Assembly: GCA_947450025.1 (NCBI GenBank)
Contig: CANFTW010000008.1
Coordinates: 122,444 to 186,443 of the forward strand
Length of the DNA stretch: 64,000 bases
Direction of reading: 5' to 3'
Origin: Bacteroidota bacterium
GTDB taxonomy: Bacteria > Bacteroidota > Bacteroidia > B-17B0 > Aurantibacillaceae
In this document: one piece after another, positions 27,487 through 36,414 of the stretch
Layout: every line of letters starts with the position of its first letter
Numbering within the stretch: position 1 is the stretch's first letter
Program-made: the position numbers and the translations under genes
The notes under the pieces: model-generated
Database searches by the model: none
Told to the model about the DNA's origin: nothing
Seen by the model: the letters and a program-made list of their open reading frames with translations, nothing else

Positions 27487-29922
27487 GTGAAAATTCAAGA
27501 AATATCAAAGGTTAAAACAACATGTTATCATTGTGGTGAAGAAGTTGTTGATCACCATTATAACATTGAAGACAAAGAATTTTGTTGTAGAGGTTGTCAA
27601 ACAGTTTACGAAATTATTAATAAAAGCGATTTATGCTCTTACTATGATTTAGAGCATAATCCGGGTATTAATCAAAAACAAGAAGTTAGAAAAGGGAAAT
27701 TTGATTTTTTAGATGATGCTCAAATTATAAAAAAATTAACTCATTTTCAGGACGACACACATCAGCATGTGATTTTTTATCTGCCGCAAATGCACTGTGC
27801 TTCTTGTATTTGGATATTAGAACATTTAAACAAAATTGATTCAGGGATTATTAAATCTCAAGTGAATTTTGTAAAAAAAGAAGTAACTGTGATTTATAAC
27901 TATCACGAATCTTCTTTAAAGAAAGTTGCAGAGGCTTTAACGATCATTGGTTATGAACCACACATTAGTTTAAATGATGTAAGTGCTAGTAAAGTTAAAA
28001 AGTATGACACAACAAGCATCGTAAAAATTGGAATTGCTGGCTTTTGTTTTGGTAACATTATGATGCTGAGTTTTCCTGAATATTTTTCATTGGCAAAAGC
28101 TGATGAAGTAGGACTAAAAAAATGGTTTAGTTATTTGAATTTAGTTTTAGCACTTCCAGTATTTTTTTATTCGGCATCCGAGTTTTTTATTTCTGGTTAT
28201 AAAGGATTACGTCAAAAGTTTTTAAATATTGATGCGCCTATTGCTTTAGCAGTTTTAATAACCTTTGGAAGAAGTGTTTTTGAAATTTTATCAGGAACAG
28301 GCGCAGGCTATTTGGATTCGATGAGTGGTATTGTATTTTTTATGCTCATTGGTCGTTATTTTCAAAACAGGACCTATCAAACCATTTCATTTGACAGAGA
28401 TTTTAAATCTTATTTCCCACTAGGTGTTAGCGTTATCGATACAGAAGGGATTGAGAAGCAAATTTCAGTTTCTGAATTAAAAGTAGGAAATCGAATTAAA
28501 ATTCATAATGATGAAATTGTTCCTGCAGATGCCATTTTGTTTTTTGGTAAAGCAACTATTGATTACAGTTTCGTTACAGGTGAATCATTACCAGTTGAAA
28601 AATCAATTGGAGAAATTGTTTATGCAGGCGGTAAACAAACATCTGGCGCCATTGAATTAGAAGTTGTGAAAGAAGTTTCGCAAAGTTATTTAACTCAATT
28701 GTGGAATAACGAAGCATTTAAAGAAAATAAAGAAGAAGTAAAAGTATCTTTTATTCATAGAATCAGTCGCTACTTTACTTATGCATTATTTTCAGTCGCT
28801 ATTTCTGCTGCAATTTATTGGTCAATAAATGATTCTTCTAAAATATGGGGAGCAGTTACCGCTGTATTAATTGTTGCTTGTCCATGTGCTTTATTATTGA
28901 GCGCAACATTTACGAATGGTAATATGATTCGTATTTTAAATAAATATAAATTATATGTAAAAAATGCTTCTGTTATTGAGCAAATGTCGGAGATTGATAC
29001 GATTGTATTTGATAAAACAGGAACGATTACCGAACAAGGAAAATCTGAAATTTCTTTTCAAGGTCAAGAGTTATCTTCTGAACATTCTCAGTTAATTCGT
29101 TCTTTAGCTAATCAATCTAATCATCCGCTTAGTAAGAGTGTCGTTTCTTTTCTCCCATTTACAAAAATGTTGAATGTGAAGAATTATAAAGAATTTAAAG
29201 GATTTGGAACTTCTGCAACTATCAATGAACACTTTGTGAAAATGGGTTCTTCCGATTTTGTTTTAGGAAAAGATGCTCATCAACTAACTTCAGGAAGTAG
29301 AGTATATGCAAGTATTGATGATGAATTTGTAGGTTATTTTATAGTTAAAAATGCTTACAGAGAAGGATTAGAAAACATTGTTTCATCTTTAGGTTCTCAA
29401 TTTGATTTGAAGATTTTATCAGGAGATAATTCCTCAGAGGAAGGTTTCTTAAAAAATATTTTTGGTAATCAATCAGAAATGTTGTTTGAACAAAAACCTG
29501 AGGATAAACTAAATTTTATTAAGTGCCTTCAAAATAGTAATAAAAAAGTTTTAATGATTGGTGATGGGTTGAATGATGCCGGTGCTTTAAAACAAAGTAA
29601 TGTAGGTATAGCCATTAGCGATGATACTAATAATTTTTCTCCAGCGTGTGATGCCGTTTTATCTGGAAAAAACTTTACGCTTTTAAAAGAATTAGTGAAC
29701 TATTGCCGTCGTCAAAAAACGATCATTTTTGCAAGTTTTGTACTTTCAATTATGTATAATATTGTTGGTCTTTCTATCGCTGTTCAAGGAGAAATGGAGC
29801 CAGTAATTGCAGCTATATTAATGCCAATTAGCTCAATCAGTATAGTTTTATTAACCACAGGAATGAGTTCATTTTATGAGTTAGAACTAAAAAGATTAAT
29901 AACTGACAAAAGTCATCAATAG
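27487..29922 (+). CDS. ccoI: cbb3-oxidase copper-exporting P1B-type ATPase CcoI/FixI
   Basis: An 811-residue Cu+ ATPase that loads copper into cbb3 oxidase. An N-terminal treble-clef-like metal domain has CYHC (Cys13/16) and CCRGC (33-37). An HMA domain carries MHCASC (Cys104/107). The ion-site motif CPC is at 465-467, the phosphorylation motif DKTGT at about 509, and HPLSKS and GDGLNDAGAL follow. The degenerate N-terminal zinc-like domain separates it from the detoxifying CopA at 45.2 kb. It starts at GTG; no other start lies before the first Cys motif. Its last codons contain the distal operator of the next promoter. Confidence 0.95.
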   Translation: MKIQEISKVKTTCYHCGEEVVDHHYNIEDKEFCCRGCQTVYEIINKSDLCSYYDLEHNPGINQKQEVRKGKFDFLDDAQIIKKLTHFQDDTHQHVIFYLPQMHCASCIWILEHLNKIDSGIIKSQVNFVKKEVTVIYNYHESSLKKVAEALTIIGYEPHISLNDVSASKVKKYDTTSIVKIGIAGFCFGNIMMLSFPEYFSLAKADEVGLKKWFSYLNLVLALPVFFYSASEFFISGYKGLRQKFLNIDAPIALAVLITFGRSVFEILSGTGAGYLDSMSGIVFFMLIGRYFQNRTYQTISFDRDFKSYFPLGVSVIDTEGIEKQISVSELKVGNRIKIHNDEIVPADAILFFGKATIDYSFVTGESLPVEKSIGEIVYAGGKQTSGAIELEVVKEVSQSYLTQLWNNEAFKENKEEVKVSFIHRISRYFTYALFSVAISAAIYWSINDSSKIWGAVTAVLIVACPCALLLSATFTNGNMIRILNKYKLYVKNASVIEQMSEIDTIVFDKTGTITEQGKSEISFQGQELSSEHSQLIRSLANQSNHPLSKSVVSFLPFTKMLNVKNYKEFKGFGTSATINEHFVKMGSSDFVLGKDAHQLTSGSRVYASIDDEFVGYFIVKNAYREGLENIVSSLGSQFDLKILSGDNSSEEGFLKNIFGNQSEMLFEQKPEDKLNFIKCLQNSNKKVLMIGDGLNDAGALKQSNVGIAISDDTNNFSPACDAVLSGKNFTLLKELVNYCRRQKTIIFASFVLSIMYNIVGLSIAVQGEMEPVIAAILMPISSISIVLLTTGMSSFYELELKRLITDKSHQ

Positions 29923-29968
29923 GAATGATAATAGTCAGTTACAAAAAATGTTAAGAACCATAATTTTA
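29904..29968 (+). promoter_or_regulatory. Tandem operator and -7 element of ccoSNOQP
   Basis: Distal TGAC-AAAA-GTCA at 29904-29915 lies inside the 3' end of ccoI. Proximal TGAT-AATA-GTCA is at 29926-29937, 22 bp centre to centre. A -7-like TAATTTTA at 29961-29968 is centred 33 bp from the proximal site, before the ccoS ATG at 29977. Confidence 0.7.
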
Positions 29969-29976
29969 CCCCTAAT

Positions 29977-30168
29977 ATGAGCGCAATTTTCATCATGATA
30001 GGAGCAAGTTTATTACTAGCAATTGGGTTTTTGATAGCCTTTATTTGGTCAGTAAAAAGTAATCAGTATGAAGATGATTATACTCCTTCAGTAAGAATGT
30101 TATTTGATAATACCACAATTCAAGAAAACAAACAAGAAACAAATAATAAAACCCAAAAAACAAAATAG
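29977..30168 (+). CDS. ccoS: cbb3-type oxidase assembly protein CcoS
   Basis: A 63-residue single-span protein: helix about residues 4-24, then W-S-V-K-S-N-Q-Y-E-D-D, the CcoS pattern. The C-terminal tail is Asn/Lys-rich. It is needed for cofactor (copper/haem b) insertion into CcoN in other bacteria. The stop is 1 nt before the ccoNO ATG. Confidence 0.93.
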   Translation: MSAIFIMIGASLLLAIGFLIAFIWSVKSNQYEDDYTPSVRMLFDNTTIQENKQETNNKTQKTK

Positions 30169-30169
30169 T

Positions 30170-32296
30170 ATGGAACTACAAAAATTTCAGTATGACAACA
30201 AAATAGTAAAGATGTTTGCTTATGCAACCATTCTTTGGAGTTTAGTTGGTATGGTAGCCGGTTTACTAGCGGCAGTTCAATTGTATCTACCAGCAGCAAA
30301 TTTAAATTTACCTTACACCACCTTTGGTCGTGTTCGTCCTATTCACACGAACGCTATCATTTTTGCATTTGTAGGTAATGGTATTTTTATGGGGGTTTAT
30401 TATTCGTTACAACGTTTATTAAAAGCTCGTATGTTCAGTGATTTATTAAGTAAAATCCACTTCTGGGGATGGCAATTAATTATCGTTTTAGCTGCTGCAA
30501 CTTTAGTAATGGGTAAAACTACTGGTAAAGAGTATGCTGAGTTAGAGTGGCCAATTGATATTTTAATCACTTTAATTTGGGTTGTATTTGGCTGGAATAT
30601 GTTCGGAACAATTATTCGTCGTCGTGAGCGCCATTTATATGTAGCAATTTGGTTCTACATAGCAACGTTTGTTACGGTTGCGATGTTACACATTGTTAAC
30701 TCAATTGAAATCCCAGTTTCTTTTTGGAAATCATATTCAGTTTATGCAGGTGTTCAAGATGCTTTAGTACAATGGTGGTATGGACACAATGCGGTAGCGT
30801 TTTTCTTAACGACTCCATATTTAGGTTTAATGTATTATTTCTTACCTAAAATCGCACAACGTCCAGTTTATTCATATCGTTTATCAATTATTCACTTTTG
30901 GGCTTTAATTTTCTTATATATCTGGGCTGGTCCTCACCACTTGTTATATACGTCTGTTCCAGATTGGGCTCAATCTTTAGGTGTTGTTTTCTCAGTGATG
31001 TTAATTGCTCCATCTTGGGGTGGTATGATTAATGGTTTATTAACTCTTCGTGGAGCTTGGGATAGAGTACGTGATAACGTAGGTTTAAAATTCTTAGTAG
31101 TTGCTGTAACAGCTTATGGTATGGCTACATTCGAAGGTCCAATGTTATCTTTAAAAAATGTAAATGCAATTTCTCACTTTACAGATTGGACTATTGCTCA
31201 CGTTCACGTTGGAGCTTTAGGATGGAATGGTTTTATGACTTTTGGTATCTTATATTGGTTAATACCAAGATTGTTCCAAACTAAATTATACTCTGAGAAA
31301 TTAGCTAACATGCATTTCTGGATAGGTACGTTAGGTATTGTATTATACGCAGTTCCTATGTATTGGGCAGGTTTTATGCAATCTTCTATGTGGAAAGATT
31401 TTACTCCAGAAGGACAATTACAATACCAATTTATGGATACAGTTACTAGAATGATGCCTTTCTACGTAGCACGTTCTATTGGTGGTTTATTATTCTTAAT
31501 AGGAGCTATTATGATGACTTACAATTTAATTAAAACAATTAAAGTTGGAACATTCTTAGAGATTGAAGAAGATCAAGCTCCTGCATTAGTTGGTGAATAC
31601 CAATCTCACTCTAAAGATCACTGGCATCGTTGGATTGAACGTAAACCTATCCAAATGTTAATTGTAAGTTTAGTAGTTGTTGCAATTGGTGGTATTATCG
31701 AATTCGTTCCAGTATTCTTAGTAAAATCTAACATCCCAACTATTGCTAGTGTAAAACCATATACACCATTAGAGTTACAAGGTAGAGATATTTATATCCG
31801 TGAAGGTTGTTATACATGTCACTCTCAAATGGTTCGTCCTTTCAGAAGTGAAACAGCTCGTTATGGTGAGTATTCAAAAGCAGGTGAATCAGTTTATGAT
31901 CATCCATTCCAATGGGGCTCTAAACGTACAGGTCCAGATTTAGCTCGTTTAGGTGGTAAATATCCTGATAGCTGGCATTATAATCACATGATGGATCCAA
32001 CATCAATGTCACCTGGCTCTATTATGCCAACTTACCCTTGGTTATTAGAAGATCAATTAGATGCTAATACAACGGTTGCTAAAATTAAAGCAATGCAACG
32101 TTTAGGAGTGCCTTATCCAAAAGATTACGATAAAGTGTGTGTGAAAGATATGGAAGCTCAGGCAAAAGAAATTACTGCTAATTTGAAAAAAGATGGTATT
32201 GAAACTTTACCAGATAGAGAAATTGTTGCCTTAATCTCTTACTTACAACGTTTAGGAAAAGATATTAAAGCGGAAGGTTTAAAAGCACAAAAATAA
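30170..32296 (+). CDS. ccoNO: Fused cbb3 cytochrome c oxidase subunits CcoN-CcoO
   Basis: A 708-residue fusion of the catalytic subunit and the monohaem cytochrome c subunit, the usual arrangement in Bacteroidota. The CcoN part (about 1-480) has some 12 helices with ligand-bearing motifs HTNAIIFAF, WYGHNAVAF, HHLLYTSVPDW and WTIAHVHVGALGWNG. The CcoO part (about 500-708) has the haem c motif CYTCH (Cys547-His551) and a methionine-rich axial region (SPGSIMPTYPW). The frame opens upstream at 30104, but the ATG at 30170, directly after ccoS, begins the homologous sequence. Inner membrane; reduces O2 to water at high affinity. Confidence 0.96.
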   Translation: MELQKFQYDNKIVKMFAYATILWSLVGMVAGLLAAVQLYLPAANLNLPYTTFGRVRPIHTNAIIFAFVGNGIFMGVYYSLQRLLKARMFSDLLSKIHFWGWQLIIVLAAATLVMGKTTGKEYAELEWPIDILITLIWVVFGWNMFGTIIRRRERHLYVAIWFYIATFVTVAMLHIVNSIEIPVSFWKSYSVYAGVQDALVQWWYGHNAVAFFLTTPYLGLMYYFLPKIAQRPVYSYRLSIIHFWALIFLYIWAGPHHLLYTSVPDWAQSLGVVFSVMLIAPSWGGMINGLLTLRGAWDRVRDNVGLKFLVVAVTAYGMATFEGPMLSLKNVNAISHFTDWTIAHVHVGALGWNGFMTFGILYWLIPRLFQTKLYSEKLANMHFWIGTLGIVLYAVPMYWAGFMQSSMWKDFTPEGQLQYQFMDTVTRMMPFYVARSIGGLLFLIGAIMMTYNLIKTIKVGTFLEIEEDQAPALVGEYQSHSKDHWHRWIERKPIQMLIVSLVVVAIGGIIEFVPVFLVKSNIPTIASVKPYTPLELQGRDIYIREGCYTCHSQMVRPFRSETARYGEYSKAGESVYDHPFQWGSKRTGPDLARLGGKYPDSWHYNHMMDPTSMSPGSIMPTYPWLLEDQLDANTTVAKIKAMQRLGVPYPKDYDKVCVKDMEAQAKEITANLKKDGIETLPDREIVALISYLQRLGKDIKAEGLKAQK

Positions 32297-32319
32297 TTAG
32301 AACCCTAAAAACATTAAAT

Positions 32320-32493
32320 ATGAAATTTAAAAACTATTTGGTAAGCATCACTGGAATCGGGATATATCCATTAATCTCTTTGATGATATTTGTTGTGTTT
32401 TTTGGACTTGTTACATTATATGTGATGAAAGGAAATAAAAAACATTTCGAAGAATTAAGTAATCTACCAATTAACGAAAACGAAAATAATTAA
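32320..32493 (+). CDS. ccoQ: CcoQ-like small membrane protein
   Basis: A 57-residue protein too short for a usual ORF cut-off. It has one hydrophobic helix (about 12-35, LISLMIFVVFFGLVTLYV), then a charged tail NKKHFEELSNLP. Position between ccoNO and ccoP, length and topology match CcoQ/FixQ, which stabilises the oxidase. There are 23 nt to the ccoNO stop and 9 nt to ccoP. Confidence 0.85.
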   Translation: MKFKNYLVSITGIGIYPLISLMIFVVFFGLVTLYVMKGNKKHFEELSNLPINENENN

Positions 32494-32502
32494 TATACGC
32501 TT

Positions 32503-33717
32503 ATGAACAATTTCAATAAAATAAAAGCACTTGCCGTTGCAATGGTAATTCCGGCAGTAGGTTTTTGTCAGGAACAAACTACCAAAGAAAGTTCATCTTA
32601 TTTTTCAAATGTATTGTTTTTAACTCTGTTAGTTACAATCGTTGTCTTAGCAGCTGTTATTGTTGCTTTCAGTAGTGTTTTTAAAAATATTGCTGATAGT
32701 GATTATTTAACGACGAAGTACAGTAATAAAAAAGATGATAATTCTTCAACAATGAGAAATGTAACCTCTATACTTCTATTGTTATCATCATTTTCTATGA
32801 TGTCTCAAGATAAAGTAGCAGCTGTGGCAAAAATAGATGATGGAAGAATTGGAGGATTAGATCAATTTACTTTCTATTTCATGGTAGTCATCGTTCTAAT
32901 AGAATTAATTGTGTTAGGTTTAATCATTTATCAATTCAATTTCTTAGTTAAAAACAATACAGTTGTTGAAACTGTTACTAAAACTAAGAAAGTTGAATCT
33001 AAATTAATGATGAGTTTAACAGATGCAGTAGCTGTTGAAGAAGAAGATAGCATCTTATTAGACCATAATTATGATGGAATTAAAGAGTTAGATAATAATT
33101 TGCCACCATGGTGGAAGTATATGTTTTATGCTACAATTTTGTCAGGTGTTATTTATATGGTTCACTATCATGTATTAAAAACAGGTGATTTGCAAACAGC
33201 AGAGTATAATAAAGCAATGGCTCAAGCAAAAATAGAAGTTGATGAGTTTATGAAAACGTCTGCTAATAATGTCGATGAAAATTCTGTAAAATTGTTAACG
33301 GAAGCCTCTGATATTACCGCTGGTAAAACAATATTTACTGCAAATTGTGCCGCTTGTCACGGTCAATTAGGAGAAGGTACAGTTGGACCTAACTTTACAG
33401 ATGAATATTGGATTCATGGTGGAGGTGTTCAAGATATCTTTAAATCAATTAAATATGGTTGGGTTGAAAAAGGTATGAAATCTTGGAAAGAAGATTTATC
33501 ACCTATGCAAATTGCACAAGTTACATCCTATATTAAATCTTTAAAAGGAACAAATCCGCCAAACGGAAAGGCTCCTCAAGGTGATTTATATATAGAAAAT
33601 GGAGTAGCGCCTGTAAGTGATTCAACTGTTGTGACTATAGATAGTTTAAATGTTCAAATCAAAGCAGATAGTTTAAAAGCAGCAGTTACTCCAACTGTGG
33701 CAGCTGTGAAAAAATAA
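32503..33717 (+). CDS. ccoP: cbb3 oxidase subunit CcoP with a single haem c site
   Basis: A 404-residue electron-entry subunit. Hydrophobic segments lie at about 28-52, 88-100 and 122-147. The N-terminal domain containing LPPWWKYMFYATILSGVIY, typical of CcoP, then precedes one cytochrome c domain (about 270-350) with CAACH (Cys282-His286). Canonical proteobacterial CcoP has two haems; only one CxxCH is present, as in many Bacteroidota. The long N-terminal extension has its own signal-like helix. A Ser/Ala/Val-rich C-terminal tail follows. Confidence 0.93.
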   Translation: MNNFNKIKALAVAMVIPAVGFCQEQTTKESSSYFSNVLFLTLLVTIVVLAAVIVAFSSVFKNIADSDYLTTKYSNKKDDNSSTMRNVTSILLLLSSFSMMSQDKVAAVAKIDDGRIGGLDQFTFYFMVVIVLIELIVLGLIIYQFNFLVKNNTVVETVTKTKKVESKLMMSLTDAVAVEEEDSILLDHNYDGIKELDNNLPPWWKYMFYATILSGVIYMVHYHVLKTGDLQTAEYNKAMAQAKIEVDEFMKTSANNVDENSVKLLTEASDITAGKTIFTANCAACHGQLGEGTVGPNFTDEYWIHGGGVQDIFKSIKYGWVEKGMKSWKEDLSPMQIAQVTSYIKSLKGTNPPNGKAPQGDLYIENGVAPVSDSTVVTIDSLNVQIKADSLKAAVTPTVAAVKK

Positions 33718-33771
33718 TTTTATCTTTTATAGATAAGTCTGAAAATTATCATGTTTTAACTGTAATAATGA

Positions 33772-35199
33772 ATGGATACTCAAGGAAATAAACAAAACGA
33801 TAATATACACGACGAATCTTTTAGAGACAGTATTGCAACCATAAATGAAGACGGTAAGAGGGCTTACATACATCCAACAAAACCCTTCGGAAAATACTAT
33901 GATTTAAGAACCTATTTTACATGGTTTTATTTGATAGTATTTTTTACTGTCCCATTTATTAAATATAATGGAGAGCCATTATTCCTTTTTAACGTTCCGG
34001 AGAAAAAATTTATTTTATTTGGTTCCATTTTTTGGGCTCAAGATTTCTTTATTTTCGGATTGGGAATGTTAATCTTCATTGTATTCATTGCTTTATTCAC
34101 AGTAGTTTTTGGTAGGTTATTTTGTGGCTGGGCATGTCCTCAAACCATTTTTATGGAAATGATATTCCGTAAAATTGAGTATTGGATTGAAGGAGATGCT
34201 AATTATCAAAAAGCATTAAAAAAAGCTCCTTGGAATGCTGAAAAAATTAAAAAGAGAGTTTTAAAATTCTTAGCGTTTTATAGTATTTCTTTTGTTATTG
34301 TTCTTACCCTGTTAAGTTATGTTATAAGCATAGATCATGTATTTGCTATATTAATTAATGCTGGAGAAAGAGTCGGTTCTTTTTTAGGAATTATTTTATT
34401 TACAACTGTATTCTTTTTTGTTTATTGGTGGTTCAGAGAGCAAGTTTGCTTAATTGTATGCCCATATGGTAGAATGCAAGGAGTTTTATTGGATAAAAAT
34501 TCAATAGTTGTTGCGTATGATTATGTGAGAGGAGAAGAAAGGCATCACTTTAAAAAGAATGAGGTAAGAACTGGAGGGGATTGCATTGATTGTAATTTAT
34601 GCGTTAAAGTTTGTCCTACTGGAATTGACATTAGAAATGGAACCCAGTTAGAATGTATTAGTTGCACAGCTTGTATTGATGCTTGTGATCATATGATGGA
34701 AAGCGTTGGAATGGAAAAGGGATTAATTCGTTACGACTCTGAAAATGGCATAAAAAATAAAGTAAGATTGGCTTTTACTACTAGAATGAAAGCTTATTCT
34801 GCTGTATTGTTAGTTTTAATAGGAGTTGAAACAACATTGTTAATGACTCGTTCGGATTTTGATGCAACGATATTACGTGCAAAAGGAATGTTATACCAAG
34901 AACAGCCAAATAACCAATTAAGTAATTTGTTTACGATTAAATTAGTAAATAAGACCCGTGATGAAATGCCAGTTGATTTAAAAGTTGAAAATTTTAAAGA
35001 CTATAAATTGCAATTAGTTGGAAAAGACATAAAGGTTAAGCCAGAAGGTATCACCAACGGAGAGTTCTTTGTGTATTTAAATAAATCAGATTTAAAAGAA
35101 AGAAAAGTTAAGTTAGAAATTGGAGTGTATTCTAACGGTAAAAAAATAAGAACGGTTAAAACAAATTTTTTAGGTCCTATTAAGTTTAATAATCATTAA
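33772..35199 (+). CDS. ccoG: cbb3 oxidase maturation protein CcoG (FixG/RdxA family)
   Basis: A 475-residue membrane ferredoxin-like protein that reduces copper for CcoI. It has five to six helices (for example about 45-62, 80-105, 165-185, 200-220 and 340-355). FCGWACPQTIF and LIVCPYGRMQ are the conserved FixG loops. Two 4Fe-4S motifs begin at Cys271: CIDCNLCVKVCP and CISCTACIDAC. A C-terminal FixG immunoglobulin-like domain (about 370-475) is periplasmic. The ATG at 33772 is out of frame with the slightly earlier ATG at 33768. Confidence 0.95.
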   Translation: MDTQGNKQNDNIHDESFRDSIATINEDGKRAYIHPTKPFGKYYDLRTYFTWFYLIVFFTVPFIKYNGEPLFLFNVPEKKFILFGSIFWAQDFFIFGLGMLIFIVFIALFTVVFGRLFCGWACPQTIFMEMIFRKIEYWIEGDANYQKALKKAPWNAEKIKKRVLKFLAFYSISFVIVLTLLSYVISIDHVFAILINAGERVGSFLGIILFTTVFFFVYWWFREQVCLIVCPYGRMQGVLLDKNSIVVAYDYVRGEERHHFKKNEVRTGGDCIDCNLCVKVCPTGIDIRNGTQLECISCTACIDACDHMMESVGMEKGLIRYDSENGIKNKVRLAFTTRMKAYSAVLLVLIGVETTLLMTRSDFDATILRAKGMLYQEQPNNQLSNLFTIKLVNKTRDEMPVDLKVENFKDYKLQLVGKDIKVKPEGITNGEFFVYLNKSDLKERKVKLEIGVYSNGKKIRTVKTNFLGPIKFNNH

Positions 35200-35210
35200 A
35201 AATAAACAGT

Positions 35211-35645
35211 ATGAATTTCGGAGGTAAAATAGTTATTCTTTATTTGAGCTTTGTTGCGTTAATTTTAACATTAGTGTTTAATTGCTTTAGTATGGATGTA
35301 GATTTGGTTAGTTCAGATTATTATGCTCAAGAAATTAATTTTCAACAAAAAATTAATGCTACAAATAATGAAAAAGATTTAAAATCAAGTATTACACATG
35401 TTATCGATGGCAAGTCAATTGTTCTTAGCATAGATTCAGCTTTATTAAGTAATGATTTTAAAGGAACGATTACTTTTTTTAGACCATCAGATTCAAAAAA
35501 AGATGTGTCATTTAAAATGAATTTTACTAATAAAGAACAGGTTATTGATGCAAAGACTTTAATTCATGGAGCATACAAGCTTCAGTTATCCTGGACAAGT
35601 AACCAAAAAAATTACTTTAAAGAGGATGTAATTTTTATTAATTAA
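35211..35645 (+). CDS. ccoH: CcoH/FixH family cbb3 assembly protein
   Basis: A 144-residue protein with one N-terminal helix (about 6-26) and a periplasmic beta domain. The segment DLVSSDYYAQEINFQQKI matches the YYE/Q-x-E-I-x-Y-Q motif of FixH. It lies 11 nt after ccoG and 2 nt before the SafE-like gene. It is thought to help CcoI and copper delivery in other bacteria. Confidence 0.9.
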   Translation: MNFGGKIVILYLSFVALILTLVFNCFSMDVDLVSSDYYAQEINFQQKINATNNEKDLKSSITHVIDGKSIVLSIDSALLSNDFKGTITFFRPSDSKKDVSFKMNFTNKEQVIDAKTLIHGAYKLQLSWTSNQKNYFKEDVIFIN

Positions 35646-35647
35646 AC

Positions 35648-36406
35648 ATGGAATTAATAATCGCTGCCATATCCTTAGGTCTTCTTGGAAGTTTCCATTG
35701 TATAGGAATGTGCGGCCCAATTGCTTTAGCTCTGCCTGTTCATCAATACTCTCCAATAAAAAAATACTTAGGCATTTTTTTATACAATCTAGGAAGGGTG
35801 ACCACATATACTTTTTTAGGCGTTATATTTGGATTACTAGGACAGTCTTTTTTCTTAGGAGGATTTCAACAAATACTTTCTATTACTATAGGGGTTTTAC
35901 TTTTATCATCTGTTGTTTTTACAAATGTAAAATCATTAAATACAGTCAAAGGATTAGGTTTTATATATTCATTTATTAATTCTGTAAAGTTTCAATTAGG
36001 CAATTTGTTTAATAAAAAAGGATTACATTTTTTGTTTATTATTGGTTTATTAAATGGCTTGTTACCTTGTGGGTTAGTTTATTTAGGTATTGCAGGAGCT
36101 ATCGCTACTGGTCATTATATGAAAGGCGCAGAGTTTATGTTTTACTTTGGCATTGGAACCATTCCAGTAATGTATGCGGTTGCGTTTTTAGGACAATTTA
36201 TTACTCTTAAATACCGTAATCATATTCGTCAAACTATGCCTTATGTGGTTTCTTTTATGGCTATTCTTTTAATTGTTAGAGGTTTAAATTTAGGGATTCC
36301 TTATTTAAGTCCACAATTCGAAAAAGATAGCCATAAAGTTTCTTGTTGCGAAAAACCATTGCACGAAAAACAAACCATTAAGTGTTCGCCAAAAAAATGT
36401 CATTAG
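35648..36406 (+). CDS. TauE/SafE (UreH-like) six-helix membrane protein
   Basis: A 252-residue inner-membrane protein with about six to seven helices. The conserved opening GLLGSFHCIGMCGPIALALP holds the paired-Cys motif, and LNGLLPCGLVYLGIAGA is the second conserved loop. Proteins of this type are routinely encoded after ccoH and have been linked to metal (copper) handling for cbb3 oxidase. The sulfite-export label is only a family name. The C-terminal tail is Cys/His-rich (KVSCCEKPLHEKQTIKCS), consistent with metal binding. Confidence 0.88.
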   Translation: MELIIAAISLGLLGSFHCIGMCGPIALALPVHQYSPIKKYLGIFLYNLGRVTTYTFLGVIFGLLGQSFFLGGFQQILSITIGVLLLSSVVFTNVKSLNTVKGLGFIYSFINSVKFQLGNLFNKKGLHFLFIIGLLNGLLPCGLVYLGIAGAIATGHYMKGAEFMFYFGIGTIPVMYAVAFLGQFITLKYRNHIRQTMPYVVSFMAILLIVRGLNLGIPYLSPQFEKDSHKVSCCEKPLHEKQTIKCSPKKCH

Positions 36407-36414
36407 TATAATTT

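Noticed and set aside
33740..33751. TGAA-AATT-ATCA site before ccoG
   Set aside because: One mismatch, and the -7 position 33 bp downstream would fall inside ccoG. The gene is probably read from the upstream cco promoter.
35698..35979. 93-aa frame inside the SafE-like gene
   Set aside because: Same-strand frame-shadow of a conserved membrane protein.
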